Source: Forficula auricularia
Lineage: Eukaryota; Arthropoda; Insecta; Dermaptera; Forficulidae
DNA: 64,000 bases
Assembly: GCA_024734495.1 (NCBI GenBank)
Contig: JALMQS010000916.1
Location: forward strand, 620,001-684,000
Direction: 5' to 3'
Shown here: in pieces, positions 1-12,164 of the stretch
How the letters are laid out: the number at the start of each line of letters is the position of its first letter
Position numbering within the stretch: position 1 is the first letter of the stretch
Notes under the pieces: generated by a model
Seen by the model: only the letters and a program-made list of their open reading frames with translations
Databases searched by the model: none
What the model was told of the DNA's origin: nothing
Made by a program: the position numbers and the translations under genes

Positions 1-127
1 GAATAATATTCTGTCTAAATTTTAAAAAAATCCTAAGAAAACCCATATGGTGAAACAACTACCTTAAGAATCAAATATTGTTTAATAAATATTTAGAGCC
101 TAAAGATGCAACCCGCATCACTGGATC
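1..127 (+). repeat. Right end of the TTAA-flanked repeat plus adjoining shared sequence
   Basis: Near-identical to 19065-19187, including sequence beyond the TTAA at 64-67 (up to GATGCAACCCGCATCA). The left part is cut by the window edge. See 18420-19133. Confidence 0.7.
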
Positions 128-696
128 CTATTTTTTGTTTCTATACCCTTGTAAATGGAGATAGAGGGAGGTTGAGTGTCCTAATTGACGATAATGGTTG
201 ATTAATCACTTTCAAATTAGTTATCTAAAATCGGGTTTCCTTGTTCTTTCTCATTCTCTCTCTCAGCTACTTTTACTTTCTATTATGTTTCTTATTAAAA
301 AGAATGATTCAAGAGAATACTTTATATAAATAATAGCTAATAATACTAATAGTATAATTATTATAAGTTAAATACGGGAGGAGTAGTAGGAAAGGTCCCG
401 GATATCCTATCCCAATTGTGTTGGGTTGCCTTTCCTATCCCGCTTCTCCTATTTCACGATTCGAGCCTATCCTTAGATTACATCTATCTCTTGTTCTCTG
501 CAAGTCATTCGATTCCAGCATGATTCTCTCTCTCTCTCTCTCTCATTTGATCTCTCGATCTCTATCGCTCATACTCAGTCACACACTCACGAAAGTCGCG
601 TTGAAAATTAAAAGATGGAAAAAATAAATAATCAGGTAAATCTTGAAAATAAGATCTATTAAATAAAGAGATTATAATTTGAGAGAATTCTTATTG
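128..696. other. No gene recognised
   Basis: AT-rich with a CT microsatellite at 523-544. The small frame at 418-627 is low-complexity. Confidence 0.5.
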
Positions 697-1095
697 TTTT
701 TTTTAATGCGATCGAATGGACCAGGAAGATGGATCTCGAAAGACACTTGCATTACCGAAGAGAAGCGGAGATTAATTAAGCGAAAGGATGGAGGCGTAGG
801 TGTTTGTGCACCCGGTTTTTGAAGGTTTGGAGATTTTAAGTAAGAAGGAGGCCGAGAGAGAATTTTCGTTCTTTGAAGTCATAGGGACAAACGTATTGGC
901 GAATGAAGTGATCCGGCACTTTTCCAATTTAGCCACGAAGGAATGTTGGGAATCGGGAAATCACTTGGGGGGGGGAATTACTAACTTCAAATCACCAGAG
1001 CACATGTCGAGATAGTTTTTATAAAATGTGGAAAGCGCGGAAATACTTCTTCGTTGAGCTAGCGAGTCGAGGGAGGTGGTAGATTGAGTCTCTCT
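697..1095 (-). pseudogene. LINE 3' fragment, family L-a
   Basis: The reverse complement ends in the same 3' UTR as the copies at 3590-4050 and 57060-57188: a block with GGTAATGCAAG then TTTCGAGATCCAT, ending GCATT plus A-run. The coding part is decayed reverse-transcriptase C-terminal sequence related to CR1/Jockey-type LINEs. Confidence 0.7.
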
Positions 1096-1263
1096 CTCAA
1101 ACTATCACTTAAAAGCGAAATAAATTTTGAAAAATAAGCTGATTCCACTTCTGGAGACGAAATGGGTCCATTTTTCCGGTGATGTATAATTTTCAGTCTT
1201 TCAATATGCATCAACAGGTAACTTGAATTTCGACCCAATTCCTGAAATGTATCTTCCTTCGGG

Positions 1264-2060
1264 GATTCTACGGTAACTGTGGCGCCGCGATCTGACGATG
1301 GATTCTTATAGTACTCACCAAAATAAGACGAAAATGAAAAATAGTATTTTTCGAGATTTCGAGTTAAAAAATAGTGTTTTTTTTTTATTTTTCAATTGTT
1401 TTTTTATAGAAACCATGGAAACCGTAGTATCACAGGTTCCGTGTGGAGCAGCTATCTGACGACGGATTCTTTTAGAACTAGACAAAATAAGTCGGAAAGT
1501 AAAAATAAAATTTTAAACTACAAATTTGAACTGAAATTGAGTTTATGGACTGTGATGTCTCAAATTGTCTTAAGTGAGCAGCAGTGGGCGTTGGCAATTT
1601 TCACTTTTACAACTTTTCATAGGTTCGGTTCTATTCATCATCTCGGTTCATTTAGATAAAAAAATGGGTTCCCGAACAAACTTTGAAAGGTTCGGTTAAG
1701 ATATATTCAGTTCGTCTCGTATATCTTCATTTCGGGCTGGTCTTTAGAACCGAGACGAACTGAATATATCTTAACCGAACCGGCAACGACTTTTAAATAT
1801 TTTTTGGGGCATTTACTAATTATTTTTTAATTAATATTCATTTTTCAAAAGAATCCGTCGTGGGATACTACGCTTTCCATGGTTTCTATATAAAAAAAAC
1901 AATTGAAAAATAAAAAAAAAAAAACAGTTTTTTTTAAACTCGATATCTCGAAAACTAAGCGAAATCTCGAAAAATGGTATTCTTCATTTTCGTCTTATTT
2001 TGGTGAGTAATACAAGAATCCATCGTCAAATTGTGCCGCCACAGTTACGGTAGAATTGCC
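1264..2060. repeat. Large fold-back element with nested inner palindrome
   Basis: Left arm about 1264-1505 and right arm about 1848-2060 are inverted copies: GATGGATTCTTATAGTACTC versus GAGTAATACAAGAATCCATC, and TAGAAACCATGGAAA versus TTTCCATGGTTTCTA. An inner inverted pair is at 1689-1719/1751-1781. The left arm also repeats itself directly. No coding capacity. Confidence 0.75.
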
Positions 2061-2064
2061 CTTT

Positions 2065-2165
2065 CCTCTTTTCAAGATGCAAGGGACCCTCCCGGACTAC
2101 AGAGGTTACAGAGGTAGAACTTTTTAGGCGCAACTTCTTCTTACATAATATCATTTTCATTATAT
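2065..2165 (+). repeat. LINE 3' UTR fragment, family L-b
   Basis: Matches the segment at 22755-22850 downstream of the LINE C-terminal reading frame (CAACTTCTTCTT with flanking sequence). It sits directly after the fold-back arm. Confidence 0.5.
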
Positions 2166-2245
2166 ATTGAAATAAATTATTGATTGTTTTTTTTCTATAA
2201 AATAAACACAAATTCTTTTATAAAACAATCTCATAACGTTTATTA

Positions 2246-2420
2246 GAAATCTAAACGTTTCGGAAGAAATTCTCTCTTTGGTAGATGGAAAAAGAGTTGC
2301 TTTAAAAACGGAAATATAAAGCAACTATAAATTGATAATTGGTCTATACTTTTTTTATTTTTTAAAGCAACTATTTTCGAAATTCCAAAAGGAGAATTTT
2401 TCAAAAACGTTTAGATTTCT
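2246..2420. repeat. Small inverted repeat
   Basis: AGAAATCTAAACGTTT (2246-2261) is inverted at 2405-2420. The left side continues as CGGAAGAAATTCTC. It resembles the degraded arms of the Penelope-like fold-backs elsewhere in the window, but no clean core is present. Confidence 0.45.
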
Positions 2421-3508
2421 AATGAACGTTTTGAAATTGATTCATAAAAGAATTTGTGTATATTTTATCATTATATATAAAAAAAAACACTTCATGTAAA
2501 AAAAAAATATTTTTTATTTTAAACCCCACAAAAAATTTGGTCATCCTCAAAATAATCATAATTCGATTAAAACTATTTAAAATATAGCCATAAGATTTTC
2601 TCTTTTTTTTCTGATCATCTTTCTAATCCAGTTCAACATGAATCCATTATAATGCACATTTTATAGGCAACCGGTTCTTTTAACGTGCAATTCCTATCTT
2701 TAGAAATGACAAGTGTAGAAACGCTTCGAAACGGTGAACTGTGCGTTCAATAACTCATCATCCAAAATAGATGATGGGTAAATAAATTTTAAGATAATTT
2801 TTATATATCTTTTATGAAAAAAGTGTTTTATTATACATATTTATAGCAAAAAGAGAGGGAGATCTTAAATTGGACAAAACAACTTTTGAGTCAGAAATAA
2901 AGAAAAAGAGATGCGTCTGATTAGTGTGGTATTTTTGGAAGAACAATTTAAAAAATGAATTGGTGAAGAAAGTAGAGCTGAAAATTATTAAAAGAAAAAT
3001 AAAAAAAGTAAACTTTTCCGGAACTCTCTCAGCGAATTTTAAGGATTAAGCAATCTATATCTGTCAAGTTAAATTAAATGCTTATAAATTTTTAGTTAGA
3101 ATCGCTCTAATCTTGTGAAACGAGTCAATTTTTTTCTGATTGTTTCATCTGAAAATTTTGAAGTTAGTTAGATTAGAAATCAATCACTCTGCATGCATTT
3201 TGACATCAGAAGGAACTTTCTACAAGCTTACGTTCAAATATTGTCTTTTTTTTTATTATATAGGGAATCCGATTTGTAAAATATTCATTTTGGCATTTTA
3301 TTTTTCCAATTAATTTCATAACAAAAGTATAAATACAAAAATATGTTTATAATCCAAAACTGTATCTAATTTATTAGAATTTCTGTGAGATTTTTATGAA
3401 AAAATAGAAGAAATAAAAAATATATAAACGTGGCAGTAGCGTGCGATCTATGGATGCGGCGCATCCTTAAAATATCAAACATTTCAAGTATTTTCCAGAC
3501 TAGTTTTA

Positions 3509-4073
3509 GGGCCGGTTGTATGTCGCAATCAGTGTCTGGCATCTGATTGGCCATGCCAGTCCCTCCATTTATCATCTACCCTGTGTTAGTGGTCAGGCTA
3601 ATTAACGATTCTACCCTCGACTCGCTGGCTCATCGAAGAAATGTCTCTGCCCTTTCCCTTTTCTATAGATACTATCACGGCAGGTGCTCTGATGAGATAA
3701 AATCAATAATTCCCCCCAAAGCATGCTTTGCACGTAGCACGCGTTTTGCCGACTCCCAACACTCTTTCGCGGTCAAATTGGAAAAGTGCCGGACCACTTC
3801 ATTCGCCAATACATATATCCCCATGACTTCAAGGAACTGGAACTCTCTCCCAGCCTCCATCTTTCCCAGCACCTATAATCTTCAAACCTTCAAAACCAGG
3901 GTGCATAGACACCTACGTCTACACCCTCTCACTTAATCAACTTTCCCTTCTCTTCGGTAATGCAAAGGTCTTTCGAGATCCATAGGAGCTGCATCTTTAC
4001 TGGTGCATCCCTTCTTGCATTCGATTGCATTAAAAAAAAAAAAAGCATTTACTTTGCGACATACAACCGGCCC
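3509..4073. mobile_element. PIF/Harbinger-type MITE containing a LINE tail
   Basis: Termini GGGCCGGTTGTATGTCGC and its inverse are 18/18. They are flanked by TTA on both sides (3506-3508, 4074-4076), the 3-bp target duplication typical of PIF/Harbinger. Most of the interior is a LINE fragment (3590-4045) ending in an A-run. Confidence 0.8.
3590..4045 (+). pseudogene. LINE reverse-transcriptase C-terminus and 3' UTR, family L-a
   Basis: An open stretch (3547-3936) codes the post-catalytic C-terminal region seen in insect CR1/Jockey-like LINEs: SLFYRYYHGRCSDEI, then IIPPKA, RNWNSLPASIF and FKTRVHRHLR. The UTR follows, then a poly(A) run at 4031-4044. It is 5'-truncated, so a dead copy. Its A-tail lies inside the Harbinger-type MITE. 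Confidence 0.8.
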
Positions 4074-4584
4074 TTATAGGACAGGCTGATTCACTGTGAA
4101 AGATGGTCGATTTCTATCTCAGGGACTGCGAACTTTAAGTCACAAAGATTAATTTCTGACTCCTACCCTCATTCATACTATCTGTTTGGTGGGAAGGTCC
4201 TAAAATCTAATTTTAAAAAAATGTTGAATTAGAAAAATAACGAAAATGTTATTAAATTATTGTTTTATTATATTTGTGACAAAAATAACCCTTCAATTTA
4301 ACAAAAAAAAAAAACGAAAATGTTGGCGTATTTAATCAATTTCAAAAAATGAAGGATTTTTTGGACACCATCCCCTAGTTTTAAAGGCACCAACCACCAC
4401 TGAAACGGGGTTTCATTTTTAAATAATAATAATATTAATCGGTATGTCCGGCAGACAGGCAAAAAGCCTTCTTGTATTGCCTATAATCATTAAAATATTG
4501 TTTGTATTGTTAAATTATTGACTTATATCTTGATATACTTTTCAATAATTAACCATGTAACCCGAGATTGACATATATCAATCT

Positions 4585-4606
4585 ATATATATATATATAT
4601 ATATAA
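4585..4606. repeat. TA microsatellite
   Basis: Run of alternating T and A. Confidence 0.8.
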
Positions 4607-5440
4607 AATTTCTTTAATCTTCTTTTCAAACTTACATTTAACCAAACAAGAAAGAAAAATCTTATATATTAAAAAAAAAAATTATTAAAATTAATACATG
4701 TTTCTGCTCTAGTCGAACACATCTAGTTAACACAATACTTTTCCTTTTCATAATTTTTATTTAACACTTTGTACAAACATATCAAAACAAAAGAATAAAA
4801 ATGAAAAGAAAGAGAAAAACCAAGCAACAAAAGTTAAATGTAACATATTCTCAATTAATTTTTATCTAAGCCCCTGTTGATCGGCAACCAAATATGCTTA
4901 TTTTTATTTTTTTTTTAATGAAATGGATGCAAGAAGATGCAGTTCTTATAATCGAAGGCAGACTCATATATTGTGAAAAAAAGAAAGGAAAGAGAATAAA
5001 ACTTTAGGCATTGGGTTGGAATTGAAGTGAATCCTGTCTGCCAGGTGGCTCTCGTATTGAATGAATTCTCTCTCAAAAAAATGATCATTTTCCCATTGGA
5101 TATAAAAATGTCTGAAACGTAGCGAAAAATCATTTTTAAATGTGATTTTTTCTGACAGTGTTTCTAATGAAGATCCCGAGATACGAAGATATTTCGATAT
5201 GCTAGAAAAATATTTTTGTTTAAAATGCGTAGAGCTGATTAGATTTCAGGCTCTCTAGCTTCACAATGCCCGGTTCAAAAACGTAAAAAATGTCTCATTT
5301 TTTTAATGATTGTATAGATAAATTTAAGCTTTGTTGTGATAAATGAATAAATAAATGATCTTAGTATTTTTAATTTCACTTTGTAAATTAACTGTTTGAT
5401 TGTCATTTTAAAATCCACTGATAGTTCATTACAGATATTA

Positions 5441-6015
5441 TTAGGCTCGGTAACTTTTTGCCTTTAACTAGCTTAAGTTTCAAATTTCAAGGCTCTGCGA
5501 CTTACCAGAGCCGATATATAAATGATTAAAATATTTATTTTACGACACTCCTAATTTACACCCCCTTCCTTTATTTCAATCGGATTAAAATCGATACACG
5601 ACTATCTCATAACACTTGATAAATATACTAATTTAAAAAAAAAAATCGTTACTGCCGTTTTTGAGAAAATACAAAAAAAAAACTAAAAATATTTCATGTG
5701 AATGTCCATTTACGGTGTTCCGATTTCAAAAAGCTTGCTGTACCCTTCTAGCCTAGATCGAGCTTAAGTTTCAAATTTCATAGCTCTGAGATTTATGAGT
5801 TGCGAAACGCAGGGAGGTACAATTTTACGTACGTAAACATCAACTTCCGGTACTTCTATTTTAGCCAAAATCTTGTGGTACTTCTTGTAGCCTCTAGGTG
5901 GCTTAAGTTTCAAATTTCAAGGCTCTGCGACTTACCGACGAGCTATGAACGATTAAATTATTTATTTTGCGACATGACTAATTTATACCCCCTTCCTTTA
6001 TTTCAATCGGATTAA
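5441..6015 (+). repeat. Three-copy degenerate direct repeat
   Basis: The core GCTTAAGTTTCAAATTTCA occurs near 5470, 5762 and 5890. Copies one and three continue as AAGGCTCTGCGACTTACC and share a tail with CCCCCTTCCTTTATTTCAA; copy two is shorter. The regions between are AT-rich with no reading frame. Confidence 0.7.
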
Positions 6016-6669
6016 AAAATATATATATATATATACAAGAATCGCTCATTTAATAATATAAGATTAAAATTGGAATAATGAAAAAATTATTAATTGGAAG
6101 TCCACTTCTACCAAGATCATATGCAAAACTTGAGCAAATCGTACCAAGTATGGAAAACTTTTCACTTTTTCTTTCAATTTGACGATAACACATAGATAAG
6201 AAAATAAAATAATGTTTAGTCAAATGTTCTCATCGTTCAAAGAAGTACACCTATCTAATAGTAAGGAAATAATATTGGGAAATTTTACTTGTTAACAATT
6301 CCAGCCAAATTAAATTTATCTATAAATTAAAATAATAATTAGCGAATTGTGAAGTAACTATAAGTATGCGCAATACAATGATATTCAAAATGCAGAGGCA
6401 GACAATTTTTATCAAGGTTGACAAGAATTTACATATAGTGTTCAAATTTAAAATATTGAATTGCCGTTTTTTACGAGGACACAAAGGTTTGTCATCAGAA
6501 GCAGCTCTAATAGTCCGTATTAAATCAGAAATTGAAGAGGAAAAGTAAAAAAAAGTAATTCAGGGCCCAAACAGAAAATTTTAGAAATTTGATAATTTTT
6601 TTTTTTAGTGAACGGTTTGAGCCAAAGAGTTGAAGTTTATTTTAATACAAATTTATCTATTAACAATTT

Positions 6670-7393
6670 TTTTTTTACTTTACCATACAGTGTATGGTCA
6701 AGTATTGTAATCGTGCATGAAAAATTGTTGTTTTTTTTGCTTCTTTTTTCAAAATATCTAAAAAAGGGCTAAAACAATATTGATTCAAAAAATTGAGCGA
6801 AACCATGGCATTTTGGTCTACAAAAAAGTCGTAATAAGTGAACATCGAAAAAATTATATTTTTCGAGATAATAATTATTTTGTCAAAATATCTGTTAGTC
6901 TGTCTGTTAGTAGAATACGTTACCAAATTTTTGTGGACGAGCTAGCTCAAAAATAAGTCTGAATATCAAAACCAAATTTTACACATAGTTTTGGTGCATT
7001 GAGATTAAGAGGTGATTAGAGTTTGGTGCATATCGACCCAAAATTAAGAGGGTGGGGGGAGGGTTAAAATTTAAAATTATAATCATTTCAAACTAAAAAA
7101 AAAGGAAAAGTAAAATATACTATAAAATGAACCTATAATAACGAAAATATTTTTTCTGGCGCCAAAATTAGGAGGAGGGGGTCAAAAAATAAAAATCTAG
7201 GCCATTTGAGCAAACTCAACCAAATTTTGTATACATAATCAGTGGGACCCCAGAAGTATAAAAATGCAAAAACAAACCGCCCAAAATTGGAGGGGGGGGG
7301 GGTCAAAAAATGAAAATATAGGCCCTTGTACCAAACTCAACCAGAAGTGTATGGTAAAGTCAAGTGGATGGTCACATCAGAACGTGTCAATTT
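6670..7393 (+). mobile_element. R-family interspersed repeat, copy 1
   Basis: Begins with ACTTTACCATACA and ends with the inverse TGTATGGTAAAGT plus a conserved extension with GGATGGTCACATCAGAACGT. Shares the internal blocks CTCAAAAA, GATGTTCACTT (inverse) and CAAATTTTGTATACATAATC with copies at 10613-11333, 34810-35502, 55360-56175 and a part copy at 27570-28030. No coding sequence. Probably a non-autonomous DNA transposon. Confidence 0.7.
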
Positions 7394-8241
7394 ATTTTTC
7401 TCTGATTTCATACATATTTTAATTTCTGAAAAAAGAAATTTCAAAATAATAAACATTTATTTTGTTATAAAAATAATACAAATATTTTAGCACCCGAATG
7501 ATTTTTCTTCGACTTTCCCATCTTCAATTATAGAGTTATAAGTGATGAGAATCATATGGATTCATAAACAGAAAAAAAATCGTGCTTAAAATGATTTTTA
7601 GGGCTCCGTACGAAAATAAAACGGAATATTATAGGGTCGCTACACAGTTTGTCTGTATGTCTGTCCATTGTAGCTCGTAAACTAAATAAGATTAAAGCTT
7701 GAAATTTACAAATGTTATGAAAGTATTTATATTATCATCAGAATCAAAAGTGGTATTAAAATTTTAACCGAATGATTTATTTTATCGATTTTTTGTAAGA
7801 TAGAATTTTTGTGAGATCATTCTGTAAAGATATCATTAAATAGAATTAGGCTGAATTTTTTAAAATATAAGTCTTTTTAAAATGAAGATGTAGAGGAGCG
7901 TTCAAGGTATTCACTTTTATACTATTTTTGAAGCTAATGAAACACCAAAAGACTGAATCTAAAATTATGAAAAAATTCTACAAAATCCATTCTCTGGTTA
8001 TGAGCGACAGATAAGAACAATTTTGATGTCACACGTAATTTGATAATATTTAATCAGGTAAAAGACCGTAAATTAGATTTAAATAAAAAAATTCTTCTAA
8101 TATATTCACCTACTTAATAGGCACGCAAACGTCGGTATTCCAGTCCCTATCGCACTTGGTCGCTTTGTTTGGAATCTTAGAATATTAAATATTAAAATCA
8201 TTTGCTTATTTTTTGGAAATTTTGAAATTTAAAATAATTTA
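7394..8241. other. No gene recognised
   Basis: AT-rich. GGGCTCCGTACGAAAATAAA near 7600 resembles RTE-type LINE 3' sequence, but nothing coding remains. Confidence 0.4.
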
Positions 8242-8429
8242 AATTAATAAAGTAGTTGGGAAATAAGGACAATAGCTTATGAAAATGATTTTTATTTTTT
8301 GCCAACGTTTCGTCAACTTTGTTGACTTCCTCAGGGCTCAAATAAATTAACTTCCCTGCATATTTGTAATTTTATCAATATTCCTTGCTAAGAATTGTCC
8401 TTATTTCCCTACCACAACTTTATTAATTT
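8242..8429. repeat. Penelope-like fold-back with hammerhead-like core
   Basis: AGTTGGGAAATAAGGACAAT at the left is inverted at the right. On the - strand the centre reads CTGAGGA-GTCAAC loop GTTGAC-GAAAC, matching a hammerhead core with a 6-bp stem II (8308-8334). Confidence 0.65.
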
Positions 8430-8816
8430 AATCGATGGACAAAAATAATCAAAATAATAATTTGAATATTAACGTAGTATCTTAAAAAAATATATAATTA
8501 CCCCTTTATAACTATTGATTTAACAAAATCTTCAATTTTTTTTTTAAGAAAAAATAATAAAATTAATTTATTTAATGTGAGTTTATTTACCATATTTTTT
8601 AAAATATAATTAAATATAGATAGATAGGTAGAAAATGAAGAAAATATTTGATTATCTGTAATGTAATTGTCTTAAGATTCAATTGTGAGTAAAAAAAATC
8701 TTGCCCCTTTTCATTATCATCAATTACTATTAATAATAATTTATTTTACTACTAATACTTTTCCAATCTGTTTGAATGGAGTGAAAATACTTGGCTTTCG
8801 TTATATATTGCATGTT

Positions 8817-8920
8817 TGGAGGTGATGGTCTCAAGGGTCTGACTAGTTACCCGGAAAGCGTACTAGTGCTTGGGTTCGACTCCCGAGGGGACAAGAACCT
8901 CCTACATGAAATATAAACAT
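8817..8920 (+). repeat. tRNA-derived SINE head
   Basis: GGTTCGACTCC (8873-8883) is a good pol III B box. An A-box-like stretch lies about 50 bp upstream. No closing acceptor stem, so not a tRNA gene. Confidence 0.5.
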
Positions 8921-9178
8921 ATCTATTAAAATCTATGATAAATGACCTAAATTCATGTTCGTAAAATTAATTGATTATATATCACAAGTTGATTTTGAGA
9001 AAAAATTCAATCTTTCTTTCTCAAATAGATACTTTTTTCATTACAATGATTTTTTTTATTTAAAAAAAACGATGGAATTAATTTACATTTTTTTTTAATT
9101 ACATTATTTAAAATAGTTATTGGAGACTCATAGAAGGTCCACACTGTTCCTGAAGCCAAGGTTTCCGTTTTTTATATA

Positions 9179-9253
9179 ATTGTAGTTCGTGTAAAATCTG
9201 AGGTATTTCGGAAATATGTTCCGAAATACCTTAGATTTTACACGAACTACAAT
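9179..9253. repeat. Near-perfect palindrome
   Basis: 33-bp arms 9179-9211 and 9221-9253 differ at one position around a 9-bp loop. No other family member was found in this window. Confidence 0.85.
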
Positions 9254-9389
9254 TACATTATTTAATTTCAATTGATTTACTTATTAATAAATAAAAATTA
9301 TATTTTAAGTTCTGTCAAAATTCTATTTAATTTTGAATTGTAAAAAATTATTTTTCTTAAAAAAGAGTAAAACTGTAAGATTTTTTTCA

Positions 9390-9480
9390 AGTAACTGAAG
9401 ATGGGCAAACTTATGCTCCGAAACATTTTTTAAAGAAGTGTAAAATAAAGTTTCACTGAAGTGAAGATGTTATTTTTGAT
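9390..9480 (+). repeat. Penelope-like fragment with hammerhead-like core
   Basis: CTGAAGA at 9395-9401, a GGGC/GCTC stem and GAAAC at 9420-9424, then GTGTAAAATAAAGTTTCACT, reminiscent of the GTTTCAC module of the other fold-backs. Confidence 0.5.
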
Positions 9481-10129
9481 TTTGACTTGTGATTGATTGT
9501 GAGTTTATTTTTTGAAAAAAACGTTAAATATAACAAATAGATAGGTAAATATAAATAAAATTTGAAAGAGAGAAGAATTACATGAAAAAAAAATTGTGAT
9601 TACACTATTTATAAGATAAAAAATAAATAAATATATTTTCTATAAAATTTTGTGGATATATTTTTTTTTACCTTATTTTTGCAATCCCTCGACAATTGTT
9701 GTTAATCGATAGAGAAGAGCTCCTCTGCAGCCACCGGAAATCCAAAATTATAATAAATATTTCCACTTTGAAAAATAATCAGAAAAATAGAAAAAAAATC
9801 TAACTTGGTCTATCTTTTAATATAAGTATTATTAAAAATATTTATATTTATATATAAAAGTAAGATAGGTAGATATTGAAGGTGAACAATCACCGCAATC
9901 ACAAAACAATCACAGGGGTAAGTAAGCAGCCGCTCCTCTTGGTTGTCCAGGCTCGCAAGAAATTCCACATCCACAGAAAAAAAAGCACACTAGCACAATG
10001 ACACACACTCGATACGCGTGTATTTAAATGGATAAAAATAATTAAAAGCCGAGAGAGGGTGTGTGCGTGGGCGGGAGGGTGGATCAAAAATTTGGTGACA
10101 CCGTAGGGTCGGTCCGTAAGGTGGCAAGT

Positions 10130-10335
10130 GCCGTATTACGGACTGGACTCGGTTGAGCTCAAAGGCTGTGGGTGAACTGCGGCGACGGAGCACGCGTCCA
10201 GCTTCCCTCCCCTTCGCTCCTGATCCCCCACCACCGCCGCGAGCTCTCCACACCCACCCCGCTCGCCGGCGACCTCAGAGGTAGCGAGATGCAGTCGAGG
10301 CGCCGGCGCATGCGTCCCCGCCAACAGGTCATCCC
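10130..10335. promoter_or_regulatory. CpG-dense GC-rich island
   Basis: About 200 bp that is strikingly GC- and CpG-rich (ACGGAGCACGCGTCC, GCCGCGAGC, CGCCGGCGCATGCG) in an AT-rich setting. Overlapping open frames on both strands (10172-10447 +, 10136-10443 -) are compositional and show no family motif. It may be a promoter or first exon of a gene not otherwise visible. Confidence 0.35.
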
Positions 10336-10523
10336 GCTAGGTAGCACCACATGCTCAATTATCTTCCACATTACGAATACGATCAAACAGCCCTCTTTTC
10401 GCCCCTTTATTCCCTCAACCATATCAACAATACATGCATTCAAATGAAGGCCTACTAGGCGAGTCTACTAGAGAATTCAGGAAAAATTTTAAACTTTCCA
10501 GGCAACTTGTATATAATTATTTT

Positions 10524-10570
10524 TTACTTTACCATACAGGGAGGATATGGTCAAGTATTGTTATGAGCTT
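10524..10570 (+). repeat. R-family terminal fragment
   Basis: ACTTTACCATACAGGG then TATGGTCAAGTATTG matches the left end of the family, here abutting an inverted full copy. Confidence 0.6.
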
Positions 10571-10612
10571 TTCGTGCGTGCCTGCTGGTGGCCAAACAGT
10601 TTATTTCCCTTA

Positions 10613-11333
10613 AACAAGCTGACGTGTTCTGATGTGGCCATCCACTTAACTTTACTATTCAACCTGGCCCTCACTTATATTTAATATTTAATAAAATTAT
10701 TTATAATCATGTAGGGGAAGAGGTTAGTTTTTACATTTTTAGACTCTTGGGGGCCCACCGATTATGTATACAAAATTTGGTTGAGTTTGGTACAAGGGCC
10801 TATACTTTCATTTTTTGAACCTACACCCCCCCCCCATTCTGGGCGGTTAGTTTTTGCATTTGTAGACTTTTGGGGTCCCACTGATTATGTATACAAAATT
10901 TGGTTGAGTTTGCTCAAATGGCCTAGATTTTTAATTTTTAACACCTCCCCCTCCACCGCCCTTAATTTTTGGTCGATATGCACCAAAATCTAATCAACTC
11001 TTGATCTCAATGGACCAAAACTATGTGTGAAATTTGGTTTCGATATTCACACTAGTTTTTGAGCTAGTTCGTCCACAAAAATTTGGTAACGCACAGACTA
11101 AAACAGACTAACAGACATTTTGACATAACAATTATTATCTCGAAAAATATAATTTTTTCGATGTTCACTTATTAGGGCTTTTTTGTAGACCGAAATGCCA
11201 TGGTTTCGCTCAATTTTTTTAATCAAAATAGTTTCAGCCGTTTTTGAGATATTTCTGAAAAAAAGAAGGAAAAACACTTTTTTCATGCACGATTACAATA
11301 CTTGACCATACCCTGTAGGGTAATGTAAAAATC
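10613..11333 (-). mobile_element. R-family interspersed repeat, copy 2
   Basis: Starts CTGACGTGTTCTGATGTGGC and ends at the TACCCTGTAGGGTAATG terminus. Inverted relative to the 6670 copy with the same internal order. Confidence 0.7.
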
Positions 11334-12164
11334 ACACTCAAGAGGCTCTATGGTACAAAGCTTACATTTTTTGATTCAGAATTTTAAATTATTTTTTGGA
11401 AATGTTAGATATATGGAATATTTATGTTATGTTAAATATGTATATTATTATTATATTTATTTTTTTCTTTATTTATTATTTTATTTTTTCATTTATTTGT
11501 TTATTATTTATTTATTATTTTTATTCATTATTTTCATTATGATATTATTTCATTATCCGTGATACTATTTAATTGTTTGTAATTATTTATGTATTTATTG
11601 TTTATTTGTTGATTATTGTATATTTGATTGTCCACAATTTTATAATTGTTATGCCTAAATTTATATTTGGCTGTGCACATATTTAGACTCATGGTAGACT
11701 GGCTACAATGGAATTCATTACGAGGCCATTAAGAGGAGAAAATTAAAAAAAAATATTATAGGACATGTATTTTTAGTAAAAGTTTTGTTGCCGAAATTGA
11801 GTTGATGATTATAGAAAGCAAAGTCTCTTGATGCATCAAGAGGATAATCTTTATTCTTTGCGTTTTTTTGCCCTATGGTTCAATATAAAACTTTTGTTTA
11901 GTGACCAGCTTACTATTACAACAAAACGAATTTACCTACATCCGTTCGGGTATTTTAAGCTATAAGAATTAACAGCTAGAATATTTTTAACTAAAAAGAC
12001 GATGATTATGGTCAAATCTTCGAAATTAGAGCCTCTAACAAATAAAATTATATATATATGTATATAGTTAGGTATACAACCTCATTGATTTCTCCTTATG
12101 AATATATGGTAAAACTACTCTGATCTGAGGTGTTAGGGATAATTTTTATTATAGTTCAGAAGCA
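11334..12164. other. No gene recognised
   Basis: Extremely T-rich TTTATTTATT stretch at 11455-11625, then unremarkable AT-rich DNA. Confidence 0.5.

Noticed and set aside
10136..10447. Overlapping open frames in the GC-rich island
   Set aside because: Open on both strands because GC-rich DNA lacks stops; no recognisable motif or splice context.
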